NCBI GenBank assembly: GCA_948512295.1
Contig: CAOQRA010000011.1
Coordinates: forward strand, 1 to 15,302
Reading direction: 5' to 3'
DNA from: an uncultured Eubacteriales bacterium
Lineage (GTDB): Bacteria; Bacillota; Clostridia; Christensenellales; UBA1242
Length of the DNA: 15,302 bases
In this document: positions 6,415-13,100 of the stretch, piece after piece
Position numbering within the stretch: the stretch's first letter is position 1
Layout of the letters: the number at the start of each line of letters is the position of its first letter
Notes under the pieces: generated by a model
Databases searched by the model: none
Seen by the model: the letters and a program-made list of their open reading frames with translations, nothing else
Told to the model about the DNA's origin: nothing
Program-made: the position numbers and the translations under genes

Positions 6415-6494
6415 CTATGCTAATTAGCACTTCATGCAGCGAGCTTTTGTTTGCTGTCTTGACGCCACATAAATTAGAGGACTACTCCCTTTTT
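6403..6494 (-). ncRNA. yybP-ykoY (Mn2+-sensing) riboswitch aptamer
   Basis: The leader RNA begins about six bases before the aptamer. It shows the conserved 5' block AAAAAGGGAGTAG (6494-6482), a central GCGTCAAGAC (6464-6455), a TGCTAATTAGCA hairpin (6429-6418), then TAGACAAGACTTTTT (6417-6403), corresponding to the family's UAGCAAGACCUUU end. P1 is AAAAAG (6494-6489) with CTTTTT (6408-6403). This matches the two conserved purine-rich loops (GGGAGUA and CAAGA) that form the Mn2+ site in the known family. Because the 3' P1 strand also forms the left arm of the terminator, Mn2+ binding should block termination and turn the genes on, as described for this family. The family assignment is by recognition of motifs, not a covariance search. 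Confidence 0.8.
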
Positions 6495-6506
6495 GTTTAT
6501 ACTTAT

Positions 6507-6534
6507 ATTATACTCATTTTAAGTCAAATGTCAA
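6507..6534 (-). promoter_or_regulatory. Promoter of the Mn-riboswitch unit
   Basis: Perfect TTGACA (6529-6534), 16-base spacer and perfect TATAAT (6507-6512) on the minus strand. The start near 6500 gives a leader of about 160 bases before ATG 6339, as expected for a riboswitch. Confidence 0.85.
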
Positions 6535-6571
6535 TACCCTTTTTGAAAATTTTTTAAATTTTCTATCTAAT

Positions 6572-6598
6572 AAAACCTCACCGATTTGGCGAAGTTTT
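6572..6598 (-). terminator. Intrinsic terminator after the Nudix gene
   Basis: Arms 6572-6582 and 6588-6598 pair over 11 positions (two G-U pairs in the minus-strand RNA) with a 5-base loop. It lies directly after the Nudix stop and insulates the riboswitch promoter. Confidence 0.7.
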
Positions 6599-6603
6599 TA
6601 AAT

Positions 6604-7188
6604 TTAAAATCTTGCAATGTAGCGATAAAGAATCTGTATCCATTCTGTCCTTGGATGAAAAAGTCCTTGGTCTGCCATTTCTTTTATTTCAAAAATGGTT
6701 GCATAACGAACCTCTTCCACTTCTTCCTTTTGTATGTGTATGTCAGCAAGTGGAACATTAAGGTTGTATATGAAGAAATCATAAAATTGGTTTTCTATAA
6801 AAGTATCAGAAAGTGACAGTTGATTGCGGAAAGATCCCATAAAACGGAAATCTTGCACCCCAACTTTTTTAGGAAGCATATAACCTAGTTCTTCCATGAT
6901 TTCAGTCACGGCACAGCTTATGCTATCCTGCCCAAAATGGACATGCCCAGCTGTTGACAAATCCCAAAGTCCCGGAAATTTCTCTTTTGTTTTGGAGCGC
7001 TTTTGAATAAGAATTTTGTTTTCATCATTGACGATTGCGACAATGATAGCCCTATGCCACAGCCCTTTAGTGTGGATTTCTTTTCTTGTTGCTGGTCTGT
7101 TCAATCCAACGCCATTTTCATTGGCGACTTCAATAAGTTCTCCACCTTGGTCATAATGGATTGTGTCTATTATGTTATTCTCTGCCAT
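6604..7188 (-). CDS. Nudix hydrolase with divergent Nudix box (194 aa)
   Basis: Nudix-fold protein of the group related to isopentenyl-diphosphate isomerase and YfcD, recognised by LWHRAIIVAIVNDENKILIQKRS (about residues 43-65), FPGLWDLSTAGHV (71-83) and the Nudix box at 81-103. The box is G-x5-Q-x7-T-E-I-M-E-E-L-G-Y: the usual first Glu is Gln87 and the usual Arg is Thr95, while Glu96, Glu99, Glu100 and Gly102 are kept. Metal-binding glutamates are therefore present, but helix geometry and substrate could differ. The family hydrolyses nucleoside-diphosphate-linked compounds; the substrate here is unknown. ATG 7188 has AAGGA about eight bases upstream. It appears monocistronic, with a terminator at 6572-6598. 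Confidence 0.87.
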   Translation of the reverse strand: MAENNIIDTIHYDQGGELIEVANENGVGLNRPATRKEIHTKGLWHRAIIVAIVNDENKILIQKRSKTKEKFPGLWDLSTAGHVHFGQDSISCAVTEIMEELGYMLPKKVGVQDFRFMGSFRNQLSLSDTFIENQFYDFFIYNLNVPLADIHIQKEEVEEVRYATIFEIKEMADQGLFHPRTEWIQILYRYIARF

Positions 7189-7248
7189 AACTTTTTCCTT
7201 TTTAATATTTTAAATTTTGTATTTTCCCCACAAGCAAGTTGCCTCAAA

Positions 7249-7288
7249 CCGCTAACGGAAAGTAATAAAGTGCGATTTCGTTTAGCGG
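7249..7288. repeat. Inverted repeat between rny and the Nudix gene
   Basis: CCGCTAACGGAAA (7249-7261) and TTTCGTTTAGCGG (7276-7288) pair over 11 of 13 positions around a 14-base loop. It is GC-richer than its surroundings. There is no T run, so it is more likely an RNA structure in the Nudix leader or a remnant than a terminator. Confidence 0.45.
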
Positions 7289-7346
7289 CAAAGGGCAAAA
7301 CGTCACGATAAGACCGTAGTACTTTAGGTATAAAGTTCGAAAATAT

Positions 7347-7360
7347 AAAGCTGAAGCTTT
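7347..7360 (-). terminator. Weak terminator candidate after rny
   Basis: AAAGC-TTCA-GCTTT on the minus strand, three bases past the rny stop, followed by ATATTTTC. The stem is only five to six bp, so read-through into the Nudix gene is plausible. Confidence 0.45.
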
Positions 7361-7363
7361 GCC

Positions 7364-8947
7364 CTATTTCGCTACATCAGAGAATCTGCTTTCACGGATA
7401 ACATTTACCTTAATTTGCCCTGGATATTGCATTTCTGCTTCAATTTTCTTAGCAATGTCTTTTGCAAGGAACATAGCTTCATTGTCATTTACTTCATTAG
7501 GTTTGACAATGATGCGCACCTCACGACCTGCTTGAATAGCGTAAGACTTATCCACGCCTTTGAAGCCGTTTGCAATACCCTCAAGTTGCTCAAGACGTTT
7601 AATGTAGTTTTCAAAGCTTTCGCGTCTTGCTCCTGGTCTTGAAGACGAAATTGCATCTGCCACTTGAACTAGTATAGCCTCAATGCTGTTAAATGGTACG
7701 TTTCCATGGTGTGCTTCGATACAGTGAATAACTGCTGGATTTTCTTTGTATTTTTTTGCAAGGTCGACGCCGATTGTAACGTGTGTACCCTCTATTTCAT
7801 GGTCAAGGGCTTTACCGATGTCGTGAAGCAGTCCACCACGTTTAGCTATGCTCGCATCTGCGCCGAGTTCGCTTGCCAGCATACCTGCAAGAAGTGCAGT
7901 TTCAATACTATGTTTTAAGCAATTTTGCCCATAGCTTGTCCTATATTTTAGTCTGCCAAGAACTTTTACGAGTTCTGGATGTAAGTTGAAAATTCCTACG
8001 TCTGCACAAGCATTATCGCCTGCTTCTTTGATGGCTTTTTCTACTTCTTTAGTAGCTTTTTCAACCACCTCTTCAACGCGAGTTGGATGAATACGTCCGT
8101 CAATTATAAGTTTTTCAAGAGAAAGTCTAGCAATTTCGCGTCGGATAGGATCAAAGCTTGAAATAGTTATTGCTTCAGGTGTGTCATCGACAATAAGTTC
8201 CACTCCAGTTACGCTTTCAATTGAGCGTATATTTCTTCCTTCGCGCCCAATAATACGTCCTTTCATTTCGTCGTTTGGTAAAGCTACAGTAGTAATCGTC
8301 ATTTCCGAGGAAAGATCGGTTGCACATTTTTGAATAGCGCCAACTACAATTTCTTTTGCTGTATTTTCAGCATTCTCACGTGCTTCATCTTCAATTTGTT
8401 TTACAAGCACGCCAGCGTCTTTTTTTGCCTCTTCTGTAATATTTTGAATTAAAATATCTTTCGCTTCTTTTTTTGTCATGCCAGAGATTTTTTCTAGGTT
8501 TGCCATCATCTCTTCTTTGACCTTGTTTTGCTCTTCTAAAACTTGTGAAACTTTAGTACGCTCGTTATCTAAATTGGTTTTATCCTTTTCGATTTGTTCA
8601 AGTTTATTATCAATGGAGGCTTCTTTTTTTGTTACATATTCCTCTCTTTGGTCAAGACGCTCTTCCGCCTTTTGAATTTCGCTGCGTCTTGTTTTTGCTT
8701 CAGTATTTGCCTCTTCTTTAATTTTTTGAGCTTCTTCCTTAGCGTCTATAATTGCTTCTTTTTTAATTGATTTTGCTTCTGCATAAGCCTCTTCGATAAT
8801 CTTAGCCGCATTTGACTTAGATTTGCCGATTTTTTTATTTGCGATAAGTTTATATAATAATATGCCAAGTCCCACACCTACTATAGCGCATACAATACCA
8901 ATCACAGCGGCGATTGCAGGAGCAACATTTAATAATAATGATGTCAT
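7364..8947 (-). CDS. rny: Ribonuclease Y
   Basis: Endoribonuclease that starts mRNA decay in Bacillota; membrane-anchored. The 527-aa product has the usual length and order: one N-terminal membrane helix (about residues 8-34), a long charged coiled coil (about 45-200, rich in Lys and Glu), a KH RNA-binding domain with GRIIGREGRNIR (220-231), and an HD metal-dependent phosphohydrolase domain with LKHSIET (354-360) and the HD pair His375-Asp376 in GGLLHDIGKALDHE. The C-terminal domain ends in QIKVNVIRESRFSDVAK, as in other members. ATG 8947 is supported by AAGGGGA six bases upstream. All catalytic residues are visible, so it should be functional. It has its own promoter (8988-9017). Confidence 0.97.
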   Translation of the reverse strand: MTSLLLNVAPAIAAVIGIVCAIVGVGLGILLYKLIANKKIGKSKSNAAKIIEEAYAEAKSIKKEAIIDAKEEAQKIKEEANTEAKTRRSEIQKAEERLDQREEYVTKKEASIDNKLEQIEKDKTNLDNERTKVSQVLEEQNKVKEEMMANLEKISGMTKKEAKDILIQNITEEAKKDAGVLVKQIEDEARENAENTAKEIVVGAIQKCATDLSSEMTITTVALPNDEMKGRIIGREGRNIRSIESVTGVELIVDDTPEAITISSFDPIRREIARLSLEKLIIDGRIHPTRVEEVVEKATKEVEKAIKEAGDNACADVGIFNLHPELVKVLGRLKYRTSYGQNCLKHSIETALLAGMLASELGADASIAKRGGLLHDIGKALDHEIEGTHVTIGVDLAKKYKENPAVIHCIEAHHGNVPFNSIEAILVQVADAISSSRPGARRESFENYIKRLEQLEGIANGFKGVDKSYAIQAGREVRIIVKPNEVNDNEAMFLAKDIAKKIEAEMQYPGQIKVNVIRESRFSDVAK

Positions 8948-8987
8948 GTTGTTCCCCTTTTAATAAGTGAAAAAAATCACTACCATA

Positions 8988-9017
8988 ATTATATACTAAG
9001 TAGTGAATTTAAGTCAA
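8988..9017 (-). promoter_or_regulatory. Promoter of rny
   Basis: TTGACT (9012-9017), 18-base spacer, TATAAT (8988-8993) on the minus strand. The start near 8981 gives a leader of about 34 bases. Confidence 0.65.
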
Positions 9018-9086
9018 ATAAAATTAAGAGTTTGTAAAATTATTATCTAATTTTGTTTTTTACAGTTTTGACTACATATTGTGGCT

Positions 9087-9103
9087 ATTATGCATAGCAT
9101 AAT
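9087..9103. repeat. 17-bp palindrome between the HAD gene and rny
   Basis: ATTATGC (9087-9093) and GCATAAT (9097-9103) flank ATA. It sits upstream of the rny promoter and past the end of the HAD gene. There is no T run, so it may be a protein-binding site or a weak 3' hairpin of the HAD transcript. Confidence 0.35.
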
Positions 9104-9141
9104 GCTAAATATTGAATTAAAAACTATATTACTCTCCATAA

Positions 9142-9714
9142 TTAATTTGTCAACAATAATTTTTCAATTTCTTTCCAAGAATTGACACGTAGCATGTTAT
9201 TGGACGCAAGTTCGCTATCTGTTATATTTTTGTTATGGAAAGCAGTAAAAAGTAAACGCATTTTAACGCCCTCGCCCATTAAATTTTTTGCTTTGTCGTC
9301 AATTGCAATATCAATAGGAATTAAAGTTTTTGCACCTGTGAAAATATAATTCTTGGGGTTAATAAATGGTAGTTCTTTGCGTAAGAAATCATACTTCTCT
9401 TTGAAAAATAATCCGCTCTCGTCTTTCAATGAGGATAACGCACAAGAAGAGCAAAGATAAACTTTATATTTTTCGTTGAGCTTCTCTATAACCTCTTTTG
9501 CATCTGGAAGCAAATGAGCATAGTCATAAATATTGTGGGAAACAAGACGTTTATAATAATTTTGAAGGTGCTGCTGTGAACACGGATAGTTATCCTCAAT
9601 GCTATACTTCGTCATAGTTTCTTCTGTTAGATTAATTCCTAACTCGGCATTAAAATCTTGATAATAGACATTATTGCAAATCGTGCCATCCACATCAATC
9701 CAAATGGTTTTCAT
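9142..9714 (-). CDS. HAD-superfamily nucleotidase, NT5C-like (190 aa)
   Basis: HAD phosphohydrolase most like the cytosolic 5'(3')-deoxyribonucleotidase (NT5C-type) group. Motif I is DVDGTI with nucleophile Asp7 and acid/base Asp9. Motif II is CSSC (residues 88-91, Ser89 or Ser90). The region YIFTGAKTLIPIDIAIDD (123-140) supplies the motif III lysine (Lys129) and the motif IV acidic pair Asp139-Asp140. The expected reaction is dephosphorylation of nucleoside monophosphates, but related members act on other small phosphates, so the substrate is uncertain. ATG 9714 has AAGGAGAG just upstream. It follows the 159-aa gene by 21 bases and is probably co-transcribed with it. Confidence 0.82.
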   Translation of the reverse strand: MKTIWIDVDGTICNNVYYQDFNAELGINLTEETMTKYSIEDNYPCSQQHLQNYYKRLVSHNIYDYAHLLPDAKEVIEKLNEKYKVYLCSSCALSSLKDESGLFFKEKYDFLRKELPFINPKNYIFTGAKTLIPIDIAIDDKAKNLMGEGVKMRLLFTAFHNKNITDSELASNNMLRVNSWKEIEKLLLTN

Positions 9715-9735
9715 TTGCTCTCCTTTGTTTCGAAT

Positions 9736-10215
9736 TTATTCACTTTCGGCTTGGTTCGTAAAATGATTGTATACCGCCCTAAAATTTCGATTATTTGGAT
9801 ATTTTTTTACAGCTATAGTCAATAGCGCCCTGTTATTAAGTATCGGCTCATATTTATCAAACATTTCATCTGAAATATTGACTAATTCAAGCAGTAGATA
9901 ATCATTGTCAATTAGTATTTCCATATTCAATAAATCGCAAAACAGTGTTGAAATGTCTTCCAATTCTACATTGGTTTGATTATAAAACTCGAGCTCTTTT
10001 ATTTGAATGTTTAGAATATTTCCTTTATCGTTAGATTTTAAAGGTATCTCTTGACTTTTTTGATTATACAATTTTGCAAGTCTTTCTTTAATAAGGCGCA
10101 GTTGATTAAGCGTATTATTATCAACTTCTCCGCTTTGATTTTTTTCACTATTGACAATGTCATAAAAAGCATTTAATTGTGCTTGAATTTTATTATCTAA
10201 TTTACTATTATTCAT
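9736..10215 (-). CDS. Unrecognised 159-aa soluble protein
   Basis: Not recognised. ATG 10215 is chosen because AAAGGTGG (10220-10227) lies just upstream; extension to TTG 10263 would run through the promoter and is rejected. The predicted protein is acidic, largely helical and without signal peptide or membrane helix. Residues about 25-60 (QLRLIKERLAKLYNQKSQE) look like an amphipathic or coiled-coil helix. The C-terminal half (VNISDEMFDKYEPILNNRALLTIAVKKYPNNRNFRAVYNHF) might contain helix-hairpin pairs, as in TPR-like folds, but this is not firm. It is the first gene of a two-gene unit with the HAD nucleotidase, so a partner or regulator role for that enzyme is possible but unsupported. Confidence 0.75.
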   Translation of the reverse strand: MNNSKLDNKIQAQLNAFYDIVNSEKNQSGEVDNNTLNQLRLIKERLAKLYNQKSQEIPLKSNDKGNILNIQIKELEFYNQTNVELEDISTLFCDLLNMEILIDNDYLLLELVNISDEMFDKYEPILNNRALLTIAVKKYPNNRNFRAVYNHFTNQAESE

Positions 10216-10219
10216 ATAT

Positions 10220-10227
10220 CCACCTTT
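10220..10227 (-). promoter_or_regulatory. Ribosome binding site deciding the start of the 159-aa gene
   Basis: AAAGGTGG on the minus strand, four bases before ATG 10215, between the predicted transcription start and the start codon. Confidence 0.7.
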
Positions 10228-10234
10228 TAATAAG

Positions 10235-10263
10235 ATTTTAAAGAATTCGACGAAAAAAGTCAA
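10235..10263 (-). promoter_or_regulatory. Promoter of the 159-aa/HAD unit
   Basis: TTGACT (10258-10263), 17-base spacer, TAAAAT (10235-10240) on the minus strand. Start expected near 10228. Confidence 0.6.
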
Positions 10264-10306
10264 ATATTTTTAAATATGAGTTTTACATTAATATAAAAAA
10301 TTATAC

Positions 10307-11446
10307 TTAAAACTTGTTTTTAATTTTATAATTTGCAATAAACTCATCATGAAATTCCTTAAAATTGTCATTCAGAATTGCGTTTCGACAGTCTTTTGCA
10401 AGTTTTAAAAGAAAGTGCAAGTTATGGATTGAAAGAAGTTCCGCACCTAGCATTTCATCGGCGTTGATGAGGTGTCTAATATAGGCTTTTGTGAAGTTTT
10501 TGCACGCATAGCAGTCGCAGTCCTCTTCAATCGGCGTGAAATCCTCTTTATATGCTGCGTTTTTAACTGCAATCTTACCTTTGCGAGTAAACGCCGTGCC
10601 GTTGCGAGCAATGCGAGTAGGAAGTACGCAGTCCATCATATCAATTCCTCTTGCGTAGCCTTCTACAAGACAATCTGGCGAGCCAACGCCCATTAAGTAT
10701 CTTGGCTGGTTATTAGGAAGCAGCGGGTTTAAAAAGTCAAGGATGTCATACATAATACTTTTCTCTTCTCCGACAGAAAGTCCACCGATTGCAATTCCGC
10801 ATTTGGCATAAGGCAGGCAATCTTCCACGCATTTAGCGCGCAAGTCCTTATAAATGTTGCCCTGAACAATCGGAAATAACATTTGTTTTGGATTGTTATG
10901 AGTTTTAACACAGCGCTCAAGCCAAATTTTAGTTTTTCTACGAGCTTCTTCTGCGTCAGCATAACTTGCGCCGCCATTTTCTTTAGCGTCGGTGCACCAG
11001 TCAAAAGCCATTATAATATCTGCGCCTAGCGCGTTTTCAATTTGAATAGCTTTTTCTGGTGTCATGAAAATTCGTTCGCCATTAAGATGAGATTTAAATT
11101 CTACCCCCTCATCGCTTACCTTTCGTAAGTCTGCGAGACTAAACACTTGAAATCCGCCACTATCCGTGAGAATTGGCTTATTCCAGTTCATAAATTTGTG
11201 AAGCCCGCCCGCTTTTTTGACTATTTCCTCTCCCGGTCGCAAATGTAAGTGATAAGTATTTGAAAGTATGATTTTCGCGCCAAGCTGGTGCAAATCTTCG
11301 GGTCTAAGCCCTTTGACAGTTGCTTGAGTGCCGACAGGCATAAAGATAGGTGTTTCAATATCACCATGCGGAGTATGTAAAATTCCCGCACGCGCTCCGG
11401 TGTGCGGACAAGTTTTTATAACTTCATAACTAAAATATTTTTCCAT
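10307..11446 (-). CDS. tgt: tRNA-guanine(34) transglycosylase
   Basis: Exchanges guanine 34 for preQ1 in tRNAs with GUN anticodons, the first tRNA-bound step of queuosine synthesis. The 379-aa length is standard. Visible motifs: MPVGTQATVKGL near the N-terminus, LSNTYHLHLRPG (residues 61-72), LTDSGGFQVFSL with catalytic Asp95, GGLSVGE (221-227), and GIDMMDCVLPTRIARNG with nucleophile Asp272. The zinc site is Cys310, Cys312 and Cys315 (CDCYAC) with His341 (SIHNLHF). All key residues are present. ATG 11446 has AAAGGA just upstream. It lies 63 bases behind queA on the same strand, matching the common queA-tgt order. A weak inverted repeat (ATATTGTA, 11466-11473 and 11494-11501) sits in that gap. 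Confidence 0.97.
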   Translation of the reverse strand: MEKYFSYEVIKTCPHTGARAGILHTPHGDIETPIFMPVGTQATVKGLRPEDLHQLGAKIILSNTYHLHLRPGEEIVKKAGGLHKFMNWNKPILTDSGGFQVFSLADLRKVSDEGVEFKSHLNGERIFMTPEKAIQIENALGADIIMAFDWCTDAKENGGASYADAEEARRKTKIWLERCVKTHNNPKQMLFPIVQGNIYKDLRAKCVEDCLPYAKCGIAIGGLSVGEEKSIMYDILDFLNPLLPNNQPRYLMGVGSPDCLVEGYARGIDMMDCVLPTRIARNGTAFTRKGKIAVKNAAYKEDFTPIEEDCDCYACKNFTKAYIRHLINADEMLGAELLSIHNLHFLLKLAKDCRNAILNDNFKEFHDEFIANYKIKNKF

Positions 11447-11509
11447 ATTATTTTCCTTTACGTGTATATTGTAGGTAGTATGTGCATATTAGATACAATA
11501 TGTTGTGTT

Positions 11510-12547
11510 TTATATATATAAATTCGCATCCCCAAAGCTGAAAAAACGGTATTTTTCTTTAACTGCAGTGTTATAAACTTCCATTGTTTTATCATACCCT
11601 AAAAAGGCAGATACAAGCATAATTAATGTGCTTTCTGGCAGGTGAAAATTGGTGATAAGTCCGTCAACCACTTTAAATTCATAACTCGGATATATGAATA
11701 TCTGAGTTTCTTTTTTGCAGGCTTCAACTTGACCTTTTGTTTTTGCACAACTTTCAAGCACACGAACGCTTGTTGTGCCAACTGCAATCACTCTCCTACC
11801 TTCCGCTTTTGCTTTGTTTATAATAGAAGCGTTAACTTCATTCATTTCAATGTATTCGGAGTGCATTTTATGCTCAAGGATATTATCCTCTTTTACTGGT
11901 CGGAAAGTTCCTAAGCCAACGTGCAGTAAAACCTCCACTATTTCCACGCCTTTTGCTTTGATTTTGTTAAGAAGCTGTGGCGTAAAATGTAGACCAGCTG
12001 TAGGCGCTGCTGATGAGCCTTCAACTTTGGCGTAAACTGTTTGATAACGTTCCTTATCTTTTAGTTTTTCATGAATATATGGAGGAAGTGGAACGGTGCC
12101 GACTTCGCTTAGACGATGCTCAAACACTCCGTCGAACTCGAATTCTATTGTACAGCTGCCATAATCAAATTTTTGTAAAATAGTACAAGTTAAGTCTTTA
12201 TTAAAAGTCACCCGTGTCCCCTCTTTAAGCCGCTTAAACGGCTTTGCAATCACTTCCCAAGTTTTGAGATCAATGCGTTTTTGCAGCAAAATTTCAATCT
12301 TAGCGCCCGTGTCTTTGTAGCCAAATAATCGCGCAGGAAGTACCCGCGTATTATTTACAACTAGGACATCGCCCTTTTTTAAATAGTCGACTATATCATA
12401 AAAGTGTTTATGCTCTAATTTACCGCTATCTTTGTGGCAAACAAGCAGCCGAGCGCTGTCACGCGGCTCAACTGGCGTTTGTGCTATGAGTTCCTCTGGC
12501 AAATCATAATAGTAGGAACTTTTTAAAAGTAAGTTTTTATTTGTCAT
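11510..12547 (-). CDS. queA: S-adenosylmethionine:tRNA ribosyltransferase-isomerase
   Basis: Transfers and isomerises the ribosyl part of SAM onto preQ1-tRNA to make epoxyqueuosine, directly after Tgt. The 345-aa product has the family length and motifs: YDLPEELIAQTPVEPRDSARLLV (residues 14-36), VLVVNNTRVLPARL (61-74), TVYAKVEGSSAAPTAGLHFT (170-189), HVGLGTFRPV (about 208-217), VGTTSVRVLES and VDGLITNFHLPESTLIMLVSAF. No break or missing block is seen. The start codon overlaps the stop of the broken hydrolase gene as ATGA, which indicates translational coupling inherited from the intact gene order; a separate Shine-Dalgarno sequence is not obvious. Confidence 0.97.
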   Translation of the reverse strand: MTNKNLLLKSSYYYDLPEELIAQTPVEPRDSARLLVCHKDSGKLEHKHFYDIVDYLKKGDVLVVNNTRVLPARLFGYKDTGAKIEILLQKRIDLKTWEVIAKPFKRLKEGTRVTFNKDLTCTILQKFDYGSCTIEFEFDGVFEHRLSEVGTVPLPPYIHEKLKDKERYQTVYAKVEGSSAAPTAGLHFTPQLLNKIKAKGVEIVEVLLHVGLGTFRPVKEDNILEHKMHSEYIEMNEVNASIINKAKAEGRRVIAVGTTSVRVLESCAKTKGQVEACKKETQIFIYPSYEFKVVDGLITNFHLPESTLIMLVSAFLGYDKTMEVYNTAVKEKYRFFSFGDANLYI

Positions 12548-13089
12548 AATTGTTTCCCAATAAGGTTTAATAATTCGTCAAATTTATTAAATCCTGCATT
12601 GGTATTAAAATGTCCTCCGTTTGGTATATTTATTATTTTTGCATTTAGCTCGTTTGCAAATTCGATTAATGCTTCCTGTGAGATGAACGGGTCGTTATCA
12701 CTTTTTATACAAATTATTTCATCGACAATATTTTGCGAGGGAGATAAGTCATGCATAAAAAAGTCTTGATTTATATTATCTACGCTTGGAACATTTCCAA
12801 CATAGTTATTAAAACCACTTACAAGTATAAGTTTTTTAATATTAAGAAAATTCTCAAACAAAAAAACGTACAGCAAAAATTGCACCTGTTGACCAGCCAA
12901 CAACTATATCGTCATTGTAAATTGGTATCATCTTAGCAACGCTAGACCAAACTTTAAAAGTTTGATTATTTGGTGTTGGTAGGTTTGGAATTATACAAGA
13001 AATATTTTTTTATTTAGTTCATTTTTTAACCAAGGTATCCATGCAGTGTTTTCATTACATTCAGTGCCCCAAAAAATTATTACTTTCAT
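12544..13089 (-). pseudogene. Frameshifted RBBP9/YdeN-type serine hydrolase
   Basis: Three consecutive frames join into one RBBP9/YdeN-like alpha/beta hydrolase. From ATG 13089 the first frame reads MKVIIFWGTECNENTAWIP then WLKNELNKK and hits TAA. A second frame gives IIPNLPTPNNQTFKVW, the nucleophile elbow GWSTG, and AVRFF before TGA. The third frame supplies NIKKLILVSGFNNYVG, the acid region SDNDPF and the histidine region NGGHF, ending at TGA 12544-12546. The proposed shifts fall in a run of seven A near 13013 and a run of seven T near 12861 (minus-strand bases). The full catalytic set (Ser, Asp, His) survives across frames, so decay is recent or the shifts are sequencing/assembly errors. 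It lies 11 bases after ruvB and overlaps queA. Confidence 0.8.
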
Positions 13090-13100
13090 GTTTTGTTATT

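Noticed and set aside
10216..10263. Longer N-terminus (TTG 10263) for the 159-aa protein
   Set aside because: It would start within the -35 box of a good promoter; ATG 10215 has AAAGGTGG.
11466..11501. Inverted repeat ATATTGTA in the queA-tgt gap as an operator
   Set aside because: Only eight bases per arm with a 20-base spacer in AT-rich sequence inside an operon; no supporting promoter.
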